Shown: positions 35,771 through 47,282, counted from the stretch's first letter. The stretch is 64,000 nt of DNA from Simmondsia chinensis (GCA_018398585.1 JAGTTD010000015.1:5771001-5835000); one strand, 5' to 3'. Numbers and translations are program-made. The notes: a model not told the origin generated them from the letters alone.

Positions 35771-36706
35771 GTTCCATAACTAGCAGCACTCATCCACTAA
35801 TTGTCACTATCACATATAATATAGTATAGAAACATGAAGCATATCAATAACAATCCAAATCCACGTAGTATAGATTAGTAGGGAGGATAAGTGCACAAAT
35901 CAAGATAATAACACCCAATAGCGGTTATTAAATACTTCAATACTATCCTACATTAAGAAGGGCGGATTGAACCTGGTGCCGCTGCCTAGTCGTGGCTCTG
36001 ACCTGTGTAATACTTACCCGGGTTCGCTTGTGGCTACGGTCTGCAGGCTGTTGGCTGCAGAGGTGGGTTAAGATTTTGGGTTTGAATCATCCGGATTTTG
36101 GTTAGCCTAGGTTGGGTGGGGTTAGGGTTCAGTTCTAGGTTATGTGGGTATGGTTTAGGTTTAGGCTTAGGTTCAGATTCAGGTCTAAGCTGGGGAAAAG
36201 AAGGGGGAGGTGGGTAGGGGTTCGAGAGGGCGAGAGGGCGGGTGATGGTGGTGCCGGTGGTGCTAGGGAGGGGGGGGGTGGTGGGCGGTGGGCGGTTCGG
36301 GGGATGTGGTGGTTGGGGGGAGTGAGGGCGGGGTTTCGAACCGATGGTTTTGGGGGGGTGAGGGGAAGATGGTTTGTAGGTTGGTGTTGGTGGGGGGAGG
36401 GGTGTCCTACAGGCGGGTAGTGATGGTGGTGGGAGTGGTGGAGCGCCGTGGAGGGGTGGTGCTGGGGGTGTTTCACAAGGAGGTGTGGTGGCTGGGGATG
36501 GGAGAAGGAGGAGGAGGGGGTGTGTAGGATTGGGGAGAGGCATCGCTGTAGCCGGCAGTGGGTGGTCACCTTCAAGGGCACGTTGCCGGCAATACAGTGG
36601 TGGTCGGGGAGGGTACCGATGCGACAGGTGGTGGTGGCAAGTGAACATTGGTTTGTCAGAGAGGGGAGAGAGAGAGAGAGAGAGAAGAAAGAGGGAATAA
36701 CGTCTT
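35771..36706 (-). other. 5' UTR of RTE copy 2, pyrimidine-rich
   Basis: The minus strand begins with a CT microsatellite (36664-36685 on the plus strand as GA), then C-rich, CCACC-rich sequence to about 36140. It gives long open frames of Pro/His/Thr, an effect of composition. It ends before the endonuclease start. Confidence 0.6.
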
Positions 36707-36718
36707 GATATTGCTTGT

Positions 36719-37867
36719 ATAATGGTTGGGTAATAACATCTCGAAATAAATATGGTAGCCTCTTTAAAAATAATAAAAAATTTACAAATTTTATTAATTA
36801 CATCCCAATCTATGTGTTCTAAATTAAAAGAACTTAGATATGAATGATTTTGCGGTACAAATTCAATTAAAGCATCTTTGTATGGTATGATTCTTTCTAA
36901 CATATCAATCGTGGATGACCACCTATTATGTGTATCTAATTTAAATTTTTTATAAGGAATGTTGTCACAAAGATTTTTAAATTTCTTTGCCTAATTCCAG
37001 ATGTCTTAATTGCTTTAGCTGCGTCTCTTAAAACCACAAGAGAGAAATCTATAAGTTACATACCATCCATTACTATTAAATGTACTACATGACAGCTGCA
37101 ACGTAAATGAAAACATTTCCCATCTAACATGGGCTTCATATACCTAATTAATTGTTTAACATACGCATCGTTGTTAGTAGCATTATCGAAAGTAATGCTA
37201 AAAATTTTATGGTCTATCCTCCACTCACGACTAATGGCACCTAAGATTTAATGAGCACCGTGGAGATATTCAAATAGGCAAAAACGAATTATTCATTTTT
37301 GCATAACGTAGGAAGAATCAATCCAATGTGCAGCTATACACATGGAAGGTACGTCGGATTTCGACTTCCACATGTCAAACATCAATGAGAACATCCTCGT
37401 GTTCGCCTTTAAAATATCTTGAAGATCGTTTTTCATATTTATAAATTCTTTAAATGTGTCCAGCTTTAAAGTGTTCCGTGGAACCCTTAGTGCGGCAGGA
37501 TTTATAGCGGCTTTATAGTACCGAACGAATATAGGGTCTTTGCCAATGGTAAACGGCTTTTCAACTGAAATGACGTATCTCATTAATTCACGTCTGTTAG
37601 TTTTATGTGTAAACTTAAAGTAAGCAGACACTCCAGTCACTTACTATACTAGAGTTTGTTGGGTTCTATCTGCATTTAATTCAGGGTGGCTTCTTTGTAG
37701 GTGCCTTTTTAAAGTCCCCCAGTCCTACTATTAAGTGGATGACTGAAAACTTTTGAAGGATCACATAGAGTACAATATGCTTTACCATGTTCACGATCTA
37801 GTGTAAAATGTTTCCATACATCGCTAGTATTACGTCTACTACTACCCGTAGAGGTGCGGCTTTGAGT
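36719..37867 (-). pseudogene. hAT transposase, BED finger and central part
   Basis: From 37862 down: SSRRNTSDVWKHFTLDREHG, KAYCTLCDPSKVFSHPLNSR (BED-type zinc finger), then a 115-codon open stretch (37293-37640) with RYVISVEKPFTIGKDPIFVR, PAALRVPRNTLKLDTFKEF and MFDMWKSKSDVPSMCIAAHW. Next KIFSITFDNATNNDAY and FHLRCSCHVVHLIV, and YKDALIEF...WDVINKICKFFIIFKEAT before the RTE insertion. This is the RICESLEEPER/hAT layout. Stops occur between blocks. Confidence 0.75.
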
Positions 37868-40092
37868 TGTTAGGAACAGTGTCTTGAAAACCAGATTTAT
37901 TCTGAATATATTATTTTAATTAATAAATAAAATTAAAGTTCTAGTCGTTTCCTAGTTAAATTTGTGTATGTGAGCATTTATACTGCGTGTGGTTTTCTTT
38001 TGGAAGATATCCATGAGATGGGTGTAGTCCTTAAACTACAATTTACATGTTTGTTCTGAGTAGTTTATGAGACTAAGCCACAGATAGACTTAGAACAAAT
38101 GGTATGGATTGTTGTTTGAAAGACTCGTAGTCGAAGACAAGTTTGGACCACTTGTATGTTAAGACTATAATGTGATACTTTAGATGACTTGTCTTGGTCA
38201 TGTGGATGGAGATCCAAAAGTGTTAGGTTAGTGTATTTAATAAGATTGACACATTGAGTTAGACCATATGGATTACTTATTTCTAGACTACTATCGGAGA
38301 TGGGTGATTCATATTGTACTCTTTGAACGACGACTCTAAATTCTGAGAGTATTCTGAACTTGTGCATGGAGCATTAGTAACTTTGGTATACTATAAGTAA
38401 GGTCTAAACGAATGACTGATATCCCATGTACACTGGGTAGCGGCGTGAAGTGTGACAAGGATCAGGTATTCAATAGGGAATCTACAGTCTCTTATGAGAT
38501 ACAAGTGTCCCCTTAGTTAATTAGCAAATATTTGAATAGTTGGAAAACTTTGGTCAAAGTCTTCTAAGTGTTTGACATTTGGAACTTATAATATGAATAT
38601 GTTCAAGTATAAATAAATTATTCAGTGAAGGGCGATTCGGTAACTTATGGAGAAGCCATGAGAAGGATAATGGTAGGAGTTATATTTATCCTTTGTCATG
38701 GACATCCAGTAGAAGGGTTGTTATCATCAATACAGTCTATTAAGGAGATATCGAATAAATAATTTAAGTCTGGAGTGCAGTGATATTTATTTAGTGGAAT
38801 TAAGTCTCATTAAATGGTAATTAAATTATTTTATGAGATGATTAATTTAACTCATTTAGAGCTAGATTTAAATTGCCCATGAGGTCCCTATGCAAGCCTC
38901 TGTATTTATTGCCATCAGAAAAATATTAAAGAATTCATGAGATGAATTATTTATCCATAAGATGGGTAAATTAATTTTGCCAAGTATTATTCATGAGATG
39001 AATAAAATTAAAAATTATAAAATAAAATAAAATAAATTTATGAAATTAAAATTCATAAGATGAATTTATACATGTGGGAAACAAAGTAAAAAAAAAAAAA
39101 AAATCAAAATCACGTTTAAACAATGGCAATCCGTGTGCTTCGAATCTAACGAACCTGTGCGCTACGTCGTACACGGGGCAATCCGTGTGCACGGGTGCGA
39201 ACCAACGGGACGCTGCCATGTGCCACGCGTTTTGAATTAAATAAACACGCGATTTTGAGCTGGGTGTGAAATGCGGCGTTTTGACCATTATTAACCCAAA
39301 ACAACGCGTTTTGACCATTTTATAATTTTTCGCTCCGGTATACTTTTATAAATAGAGGTACATATTCCAAGGGTTTGACATTCAATAAAACAAATTATTT
39401 TGGGTTTCTGAAAATTATTTCAAAGACCTAATTGGAAAGAAAAATTTCAGTTAAAATTTTTCTTTCCTAATTTAATATTTTTTGGAGCCCACCCTCCGGG
39501 CAATTTGAGGTCATTGCGTAGAAGATCGTGGGGTCTCGATTTTCTTGGTATTATTTATAATAGGTGTAATTCTAGGTATGTTCTTCTTTCGTTCTTCTTT
39601 TAGTTTTTTGCTTTTCTATTTATTTATAGTGTTTGTTATTATACCTGTTTAAATTTATGTATTATTATGAATGTTTTAGAGTAAGTGGCCTATAGATCTA
39701 AATTATGAATTTAGAACTAATTGATTTAAATTATAAATTTAAGTCGGTAGATTTAAAATTAGGAATTTTAAATCAACCCTAGGTTTAGAGTTATGAATTC
39801 TAAACCTGTTCCGCTGCGTAAACTTTATGAAAGTGGGAAGAATTTTTGAAATTCATCCCGACAACGGTATTAGGGCAAATGGTTTATAGAGATAAACCTA
39901 TTCCCGGGAACTCTAGCACGCGAGGTGTCACGAAGCGTGACTCTCCGACCGCGGGCTTAGGTAGAGAGAAGAGTCTCCTACTCTAAGTGCTCTAATAAGT
40001 GCCTATTGTTATGACCATAGTTGAGAACTGTGAACCTAATAGTCGGCATCATAGTTTATTTTTCCAACAAAATTTATATCTTTTTCCCAACA
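37868..40092 (+). mobile_element. 2.2-kb solo-LTR-like unit, copy 2 (inside hAT)
   Basis: TGTTAGGAACAGTGTC...TTTTCCCAACA, with perfect 5-bp duplications TGAGT at 37863-37867 and 40093-40097. It matches copy 1 along its full length with moderate divergence. The TATA box TATAAATAG is at 39347-39355. The same internal CCCGACAACGGTATTAGGGC phrase lies about 230 bp before the end, so that structure belongs to the family. Confidence 0.75.
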
Positions 40093-40684
40093 TGAGTTTC
40101 ATCATTGGTGGGTGTGGGTTTAAGTTCAGAACATCCTGCACCATCCAATTCAGGATAATTCTGCTCGTAGAGGTGTTATTGTTCCCAATCATAGGTGTCT
40201 ATGTAGGGAGGTGACAGACCGGGTACGTTCCTGGGTATTAAGCTCAACTCCTCTACCCGTTCTAGCAACTTTAGGCAGTCAAGAAAAGCTAGAACTAGAT
40301 TAACCAGCTGCAGATGAAGATGATGTGCCACTATATTGTTAATTTATAATTATAAAAAGCAAGTAAGGTAAATAAAAATAAAGAATAAATAAAATTTTTA
40401 TACTAATTTTACCGAAGCAAAAACTGAAATTTAAACTTCTATAAGCTTCTACCAGCAGAATACAGTTGAAACTTCGAACTTAAGAGATTGAGAGCAAAGA
40501 ACTGATGATTGTTCTGTGGTGAAATTAAAAAAAAAAATTATGTTAGTATTTATTTAAGAAAAAGTTTTTTTTAATATACTATCCCCCAACGGCATTTGGG
40601 GACCCCATCTGGCCTGGCCTCCTCAATTTGGAGGAGGCCCGAGGCCTGACCCGGTCAGGCCAATCTGACCTGTTGGCCACCTCT
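40093..40684 (-). other. hAT 5' part: leader and subterminal repeats
   Basis: Minus-strand sequence upstream of the BED finger. Nearest the terminus (40590-40684) it is built of GGCC motifs (GGTCAGGCC, GGCCTCC, GGCCAGGCC) typical of hAT subterminal regions. The transposase start is not clear; stops lie at about 40150-40200. Confidence 0.55.
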
Positions 40685-41435
40685 TTTTAGTGCAAACCTT
40701 TAAGAACTTGCAAAATCCTTGCAAGGTAACCAGATGATCTCAGGTGTTAAGGCCGTGTAATCACTTTTCTTAATATTTATTTCAGACTACGAAATATCCT
40801 CAGGGATACAATAACAACCAATATGAAGTGAAAGTGTGTAAGAGGAGAGATTGAGTGAGATGTAAAGAGAATGATGTTGTTTAAACTTTTACAAAAACTC
40901 AAGAACCCATAAACACATGAGCACACACTTTCAAAGTTCTTTGCAGTCTCTTTTCTCTCAAACCTTTTGATTCAAATCAAGTAAGCAAAACCAAGGGGAA
41001 ATATATGTGTATATATAGAGAAAAGACATCCCAAAATAATGCCAATCAAACCGCCAAAGACCGGAAAAACCCGCGCACCATAACTGTCAAAATCGCTCTA
41101 TGTCTCGAATGTGTGTCGACACACACATCAACACTCAACTTTCTGTAAGTCTGTGTGTCGAAGTGAGTGTCGAAACTTATATCAACACAAAGCTTACTAT
41201 AAGCCTGTGTGTCAACACACAGCTTCCTTCAGTGCGCTTCTGTAAAGCATGTGTGTCGACACACAGCTGCATTTTCATGGTTCTTTAGGATTCTGTGTCG
41301 ACACATTGGGCCTGTGTGTCGACACACACCCCCACCATGCCTTAAACACTTAAACATGTATCGGGACAATCTTAAACACATCTTAAACAAATATTCAACA
41401 CTTTATTCATTACGTATTTTGAAAATACGTCAACA
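40685..41435 (-). repeat. 3' LTR of the Copia element
   Basis: On the minus strand it starts TGTTGACGTATTTTC and ends with a mutated CTAAAA (CTAACA in the other LTR). A TATA box (CTATATATA) lies at about 41011-41024, and a cluster of palindromes GTGTGTCGACACAC lies upstream of it at 41110-41330. A G-rich polypurine-like stretch (GGTGGGGG) adjoins at 41440-41447. Confidence 0.8.
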
Positions 41436-41964
41436 AACCCCCACCATTTTCAAAATACAATCAATCTCAAATAATAACAACTCAATTATAGGAGGCCTTA
41501 TTGTGCATCAGTGAGGGTGTCTCACGATTGAATCCCCAGTTAGTGAAAAGACCACACAGTTAATCAGATCGAAAATAGTAAACTAAGCTTTGAACCATAC
41601 AACCCATTTGACTAACCGACTATCTACTCACGAACAAGGCGTACTCCCCGTGTACACCCTACAACTCCTAGATCAACAAATTTATAGCCATGTATCTTGT
41701 ACCCTTCGTGAGTGTTTCAGGGCCAAACCTTTACTCAAAAATCACCCCTTTGAAGTGGCCAAAATTCAACAATCACTAAGGTGGACCTCATTGATCATGT
41801 TCCTACGGTGCAACATTCAATAAGAGTGTAAAATCAGGTCCATTAAGAGCTTAGCTCATCCTCTTAGTATCTCTGACGCAGGTACCAAGTACTTCACACT
41901 TGGTATTGAAAATTTTCATAGTGCTTGCAGTCACACAGATGACCATTGAACCCGAGATCTAGAG

Positions 41965-42389
41965 TCATACTAGGTGTCGAGTTGAAGGACTGTCATGGGT
42001 AACCCCATCCCTTCATTTATTCTCAAAACCAAGTCTCTAGCCAAGTCTTTCGTAAACGAATTCGCTAGATTCTAACTTGTTCTCACCAAGTCCACAATGA
42101 TAACACCTTCTCGAATAAGATGTCTCACTATACTATGCCTTACACCAATGTGTCTGGACTTCCCGTTATACACGTCACTGTACACTCTAGAAAGTGTAGC
42201 CTGACTATCACAATGGATAGACATCGGTGAGATTGGTTTAGGCCATAAAGGTATCTCATACAAGAGATCCTTTAACCACTCGGCCTCCTTTGCCATAGAC
42301 GCAAGAGCTATAAACTCTGCCACCATAGTGGAATCAGATATGCAAGTCTGTTTCTTGGAGCCCCAAGAAACCACACCCCTACCAAGCAA
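41965..42389 (-). pseudogene. Copia RNase H and end of pol
   Basis: Reads GRGVVSWGSKKQTCISDSTM, VAEFIALASMAKEAEWLKDL (Glu in AEFIA), MSIHCDSQATLSRVYSDVYN (Asp in CDSQ), KSRHIGVRHSIVRHLIREG and VDLVRTS. A stop follows, and then the family's C-terminal phrase, FTKDLARDLVLRI and GMGLPM, continues in frame to about 41965. Confidence 0.75.
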
Positions 42390-43223
42390 GAATACCTATC
42401 TGCTTGTAGATGTCCACATCGGTGATCCAACTCGCATCAGAGTACCCCTCCAAAATTGGAGGATACCCAATGTAAGCAAGACCATAGTTCATGGTCATCT
42501 TAAGGTACTTCTGTACACGATGTACTGCATGCATGTGCATCTTACTTGGATTGCTAGTATACCTACTTAGCTTTCCAACAACAAAGGCTATGTCAAGCCT
42601 TGTGCTCGTCATGGTGTACATGAGACAACCAATAGCTCGGGCATACTCCAATTGTGATACTGGAGCTCCTCATTCGATACTAACTTCATAGTAGAATCCA
42701 TTAGAATGGACATTGGTGCACAATCACTAAAGTTGAACTTTTTCAACACACTTTCAACATAGTGAGACTGTGTCAAGGAAATCGTATCAGCATTCCTTAC
42801 TATTCTTATGCCGAGGATTACCTCCGCCTCACCCATGTCCTTTCATGGCAAAGTTATTTGAGAGAAACTATTTTGTTTTATCTACTTGCTTCATATCGGT
42901 ACCGAATATCAGCATATGATCGACATACAAGCATATAATGACCCCTATGCCATTATCAAAGTTGCTATAGACACATTTATCTAATTCGTTTATAACAAAT
43001 CCATTGCTTAGAACAACTTGATCAAATTTCTCGTGCCATAGCTTAGGGGCTTGCTTGAGCCCATGCAGAAAGCGTATGAGTTTACATACTTTTCTCTCTT
43101 AACCTGGAACAACAAAACCTTCCGGTTGTTCCATGTACACCTCCTCTTCTAGCTCACCGTTCAGGAATATTGTTTTGACATCCATTTGGTGAATAACTAG
43201 TTTGTAAACTGAGGCAAGAGATA
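42379..43223 (-). pseudogene. Copia reverse transcriptase remnant
   Basis: Reads [20 protein letters not shown] (motif A), [13 protein letters not shown], a stop, RFLHGLKQAPKLWHEKFDQV, then CLYVDHMLIFG, in which the YVDD active site has become YVDH (about 42918-42950). Then VILGIRIVRNADTISLTQSH and IGCLMYTMTSTRLDIAFVVG. Stops and frameshifts occur near 42840 and 42660. Confidence 0.8.
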
Positions 43224-44527
43224 CTAAAACTCTGTAGTCGATATTCTGAACACCGGTGCATACGTGTCAAAGTAGTCCAACTCATGCTTTTGGGTGAACC
43301 CTTTAGCCACCAATCGGGCCTTGAACTCGTCAATTGTCCCATTGACTTTTGTCATCTTTTTGAAGTTCCATTTGCACCCCATGGGCTTACTATCTCGTGG
43401 AAGATCCACTAGGATCCAGATATTATTACCCATGATGGAATCCATTTCGTCATTCACTGCCTCTCGCCAAAAGAAGGCATCATGAGACCTCAATGCCTCA
43501 TCAAACGGCACGGGATCAGCTTCCATGACACAACAATATGGAACTACTTGGTCCATATTGTTCCTTGAACCTTCTATCACATACGTGTAGAAGTCCGAAC
43601 CGAAAGATTTTTCATTCCTTGCTCTCTTACTCCTTTGGAGTTCTAGAGCACTTTCAAAGACTTCTTCCCTCTCATGCTGATCCTCATCATTTGACACTGG
43701 AATGTCATTCTCAACCGGTACATAATCTCTCGGTCTAGGGATAGAGGTAAACCGATTCTCATCAAAGATGGCACCTCTTGATTCTATTAATGTATTTATA
43801 CTGATATAATCATTAAATTCAATTAAATAAAACTGATACGACTTACTATGAGGCACATATCCAACAAAAACACAAGTAATGGCTCTTTCACCTAACATCT
43901 TACGTTTAGATTCAGGAACTTTAATAACTGCCCTACATTCCCATACTTTTAGATAGTTTAAATTAGGGGCCCGTTTGTTCCATAATTCATAAGGGGATGT
44001 TTTACTTTTCTTGTTTGAAACTCGATTTAATTTATGACAGGTCGTTAATATTGCCTCACCCAAAAATCCATCGCTGAGATCGGAATAAGTTAATATTAAA
44101 TTAACCATTCCAGTTAGAATCCGGTTTTTCCTCTTGGCCACGCCACTCTGTTGTGGGGTATAAGGTGCTATGACCTCATGTACAATACCGGTGGTTTTGA
44201 AAAACTTGGGATTATAGTATTCCCCACCATGGTCCAATCTAAGGCGTTTGAGAAAGGTTTCACAGTATAGTTTGGTTTCCGCTTTATATGCTTTAAATCT
44301 ATCTAGTGAGTCATCCTTGTGATTTATGAGATACAAATAAAAAAATCTTGAACAATCCTCTATGACCGTTATAAAGTATCTCTTTCCACCTAGACTCGGC
44401 ATGTTCTTGAAATCACATAAGTCACTATGTACTAGGTTAAGTAGATTAGTCTCTCTTTGCACCGAAGGAAATGGCAATCTCGTTATTTTTGCTAATATGC
44501 ATGTTTAACATTTATCATCGATCTTAT
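43224..44527 (-). pseudogene. Copia integrase and start of reverse transcriptase
   Basis: The longest open frame of the window (417 codons). Integrase core: LVHSDLCDFKNMPS (first Asp), RLRLDHGGEYYNPKFF (second Asp), then TPQQSGVAKRKNRILTGMVN, where the catalytic Glu of the usual GVAERKN is Lys. GKR-type and acidic linker sequence follows, then RT start: [59 protein letters not shown]. The Glu-to-Lys change should abolish integration. Confidence 0.85.
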
Positions 44528-45050
44528 CTATGTGAGGTACCAACAAAGAATTAACCATTCATACAATCTATGAAAATTCACATGACCTAACCTCTGATGC
44601 CACAAAAACGGAGAGTCAAGCATATAAACAGAACTTTCAACTTTATTATCAATGTTCAATTTAAAAATTCCATTACAGAGATATCCCTTTCCAACAAAGA
44701 CCCCCCCTTGACAGTACAACTTATCGGCCTCGAAGAACAATTTGAACCCAAACCGATTTAGCAGGCCACCGGACACGAGATTCTTCTTCACATCTGGAGC
44801 ATAACATACATCGGTTAAAGTAAGAGTTTTTTCAGAGGTGAAAAGCAAATCAACTTTTCCCTTCCCTTTAACCCGTATAGTTGCCCCATTGCCCGTTAAC
44901 AACATAGTTCCATTGTCCATGGGTTCAAATGTCGTGAAGAGCCCCTTGTCCTTACACATATGCTTAGTGGCCCCCAAGTCAACCCACCAGGAGTTATTAC
45001 TCTCAACTAGGTTGACTTCTAATATCATCGCCACGAACCTATCATTCGAC
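44528..45050 (-). pseudogene. Copia protease and integrase zinc finger
   Basis: About 168 open codons. WWVDLGATKHMCKDKGLFTT is the protease active site with DSGA changed to DLGA. GNGATIRVKGKGKVDL, LTLTDVCYAPDVKKNLVSGG and LNRFGFKLFFEADK follow. The integrase HHCC zinc-finger start is FLWHQRLGHVNFHRLYEW; its end is lost at a stop at 44528. Confidence 0.8.
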
Positions 45051-45880
45051 TTTTCGGTACGATGATCAAGCCTCTTGCCTTTCTTATTCTTAAGGCGATA
45101 ACAGTCCCTATGTAGGTCACCGGGCTTTTGAAACTCCCAACAGACCAGTTTTGACCTCTTGTCATCTTTCTTCCTATCCGGTTCTCATGGGTCCCTTACT
45201 TGACTGACCTTCTTATGTGATATTGATTTATCCACCATCACCGGGGCGGTCTTTGTTGTTGTCTTGTACCCTGTAGCCTTCCTCAATACACAAATGGTTA
45301 GCCAATTCCTCAATTGGCGTATCTTCCTTCTTATGTTTGAGACCTTTCTTAACATCTCTCCATGAAGGTAGAAGTTTGTCAATTAAGGATGAAACAACTA
45401 TCGTATGTCCATAGTCATATTATGTTGTTTAAAATTATTTGATATTCATTCAATTTCATGGCATTACTCCATGACAGGATGATTGTCTACCATCTTATAA
45501 TTATTAAATTGACTAACCAGGAACCTTTTGCTCCTTGCGTCTTTAGCCATGTAGCGTGCCTCAAGTGCATCCCATAGTTCCTTCGCAGTCGGCACGTTTG
45601 AGTAGATATCAAACTGGGCGTCATCCATGCCATTCAAGATGTGCCCTCTACCTATGTAGTCATCATTTTCCCACTTCAATCTGGCCCTTCATTGGGCCAA
45701 AGTCTCCTCCTCCTCCGAAGCGGGCTCAGGAATCTATGTCTTCAAAATGTACACCATGTTTAAAGTTGTTATGAGGAAGTGCATCTTCCTCTGCCATCGG
45801 CGAAAGTTACCGCCATCGAATCTGTCCAACTTCACGAAATTGGTTATCATTTCTCAAAGTGATGAAGCCATATCTCAAAA
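45051..45880 (-). pseudogene. Copia gag remnant
   Basis: Starts near an ATG at about 45873 (MASSL then a stop). Reads KLDRFDGGNFRRWQRKMHFL, ARLKWENDDYIGRGHILNGM, LWDALEARYMAKDARSKRFL, VSQFNNYKMVDNHPVME. A knuckle remnant (VCWEFQKPGDLHRDCY) has the second Cys of CX2C lost. This is the UBN2-type gag of Copia elements. Several stops. Confidence 0.75.
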
Positions 45881-45904
45881 CCAAAAGATAAAAAACCTTA
45901 AGAT

Positions 45905-46689
45905 TGTTAGTGCAAACCTTCAAGAACTTGCAAAATCCTTGCAACCGGGTAACCAAATGATCTCAGGTGTTGAGGCCGTGTAATCACTTTTCTTAAAGTT
46001 TATTTCATAGTACGAAATATCCATGGGGATACAACAATAACCAATATGAAGTGAGAGTGTGTAAGAGGAGAGAGTGAGATGTAGAGAGGATGATGTTGTT
46101 CAAACTTTTACAAGAACTCAAGAACACATGAACACACACTTTCAAAGTTCTTTGCAATCTCTTTTCTCGCAAACCTTTTGATTCAAATCAAGTAAGTAAA
46201 ACCAGGGGGAATATCTGTATATATATAGAGAAACGACATCCCAAAATAATGCCAAACAAAGTGCCAAAGACCGGAAAAACCCAAGCACCATAACTGTCAA
46301 AACCGCCCTGTGTGTCGAAGCTGTGTGTCGACACGCACATCAACACTCAACTTTCTGTAAGTCTGTGTGTCGAAGTGAGTGTCAACACTCACTTCAACAC
46401 ACAGCTTACTGTAAACCGGTGTGTCGACACACACAGTCGGTGTGTTGACACACAGCATCCTTTAGCGCACTTATGTAAAGCCTGTGTGTTGACACACGGG
46501 CCGTGTGTATCGTCGCACAGCTGCATTTCCTTGGTTCTGTGGGATTCTGTGTCGACACACTAGCTTTGTGTGTCGACACACACTACCACCATTCCTTAAA
46601 CACTTAAACATGTATCAGGACAATGTTAAACACATCTTAAATAAATATTCAACACTTTATTGATTATATATTTTGAAAATTCATCAACA
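45905..46689 (-). repeat. 5' LTR of the Copia element
   Basis: Minus strand TGTTGATGAATTTTC...CACTAACA. Similar to 40685-41435 but longer by about 34 bp, mostly in the palindrome cluster (46305-46585). No clear tRNA-Met PBS follows: the first bases inside read ATCTTAAGG. Confidence 0.8.
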
Positions 46690-46695
46690 CCTCTA

Positions 46696-47282
46696 AACAT
46701 ATGTAATGAATTAATTTATATTTATAGAAGAAAAAAAGGCAAAACTTATGTTGCACATTGAGTGACAGCACCCCCTCTTTCTTTCACTGTCTCTCTCAGT
46801 TTTGTTGGGACCCACCCCCTCCACTCCATTATGAGGTACACCGTCCCTTTGCAGAAAAAGCCCCCAAATATATTAATTACGAAATTAGTTATTTTTCAGT
46901 AAAAGTAATTAGTAAAACATAAGCGTTATAAAATTATTTTAAAAATAATAATTTTGCTATAATATTAATAATTTTATCTAGATAATAATATTATTACCCG
47001 TTAACTATTTTAATTTTTTCTATAATTAGAAAGGTTAAAGACTCGTAATACGAAACTCGTTATATCACAAACAGACCCCAAAAACATACGCGAACTGTGA
47101 AATAAGGAAAATGACATAAAAGAATACGCCCCACAAGCATTAACTATTTCAAATAATTTCTAAATATATATGTAATTTGTAGTTTAATATATAATAAAAA
47201 TTATTTGACTAAAAAATAATATGATACTAATTACGACTTAATAATTTTATATAATGTTATATATATACATATATATATATAG
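46696..47282. other. AT-rich intergenic sequence
   Basis: Flank of the hAT/Copia stack. No gene recognised. The first eight bases (AACATATG) would be the hAT target duplication, but no partner was found near 29107. Confidence 0.4.

Larger units (their letters stand above)
30280..36706 (-). mobile_element. Near-complete RTE-clade LINE (copy 2), inside the hAT
   Basis: Flanked by 12-bp duplications GATATTGCCTGT (30268-30279) and GATATTGCTTGT (36707-36718; one mismatch), which interrupt the hAT frame PTIIQAIS. Minus-strand order: pyrimidine-rich 5' UTR (35771-36706), endonuclease, linker, RT, C-terminal domain, 3' UTR and a (TTG)n tail at 30287-30299. A 2.2-kb LTR unit (31098-33303) splits the C-terminal domain from RT. 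This is the only copy in the window with a 5' end. Confidence 0.85.
40685..46689 (-). mobile_element. Complete but inactive Ty1/Copia retrotransposon
   Basis: Two LTRs (40685-41435 and 45905-46689) flank a gag-pol frame on the minus strand in Copia order: gag, protease, integrase, RT, RNase H. The 5-bp duplication CCTCT lies at 40680-40684 and 46690-46694, inside the hAT terminus GGCCACCTCTA. Protease, integrase and RT each carry a changed catalytic residue, and several stops interrupt the frame. Confidence 0.85.
29107..46695 (-). mobile_element. hAT transposon, broken by nested insertions
   Basis: Transposase pieces lie on the minus strand at about 40093-40340 (N-terminal leader), 37690-37867 (BED finger), 36719-37640 (central part) and 29480-30267 (C-terminal dimerisation part). 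The 5' terminus is TAGAGG (46690-46695) plus AGAGGTGGCCAACAGG (to 40684), split by the Copia element. TAGAGGTGGCCAA is the usual hAT start. The 3' end near 29107 has the GGCCC-rich subterminal style (GGCTGGGCCAGGCTT), but its last bases and the 8-bp duplication were not found. Confidence 0.7.

Noticed and set aside
36034..36903. 289-codon open frame rich in Pro, His and Thr (minus strand)
   Set aside because: Its first ~65 codons are hAT transposase and the rest is the C-rich 5' UTR of the inserted RTE; the frame is open because of composition.
41100..41330. CRISPR array or satellite from repeated GTGTGTCGACACAC
   Set aside because: Irregular spacing, a plant context, and the same cluster in both LTRs of one retrotransposon.
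43224..44477. Active Copia integrase gene
   Set aside because: The frame is open, but the catalytic Glu is Lys and the neighbouring protease and RT sites are also changed.
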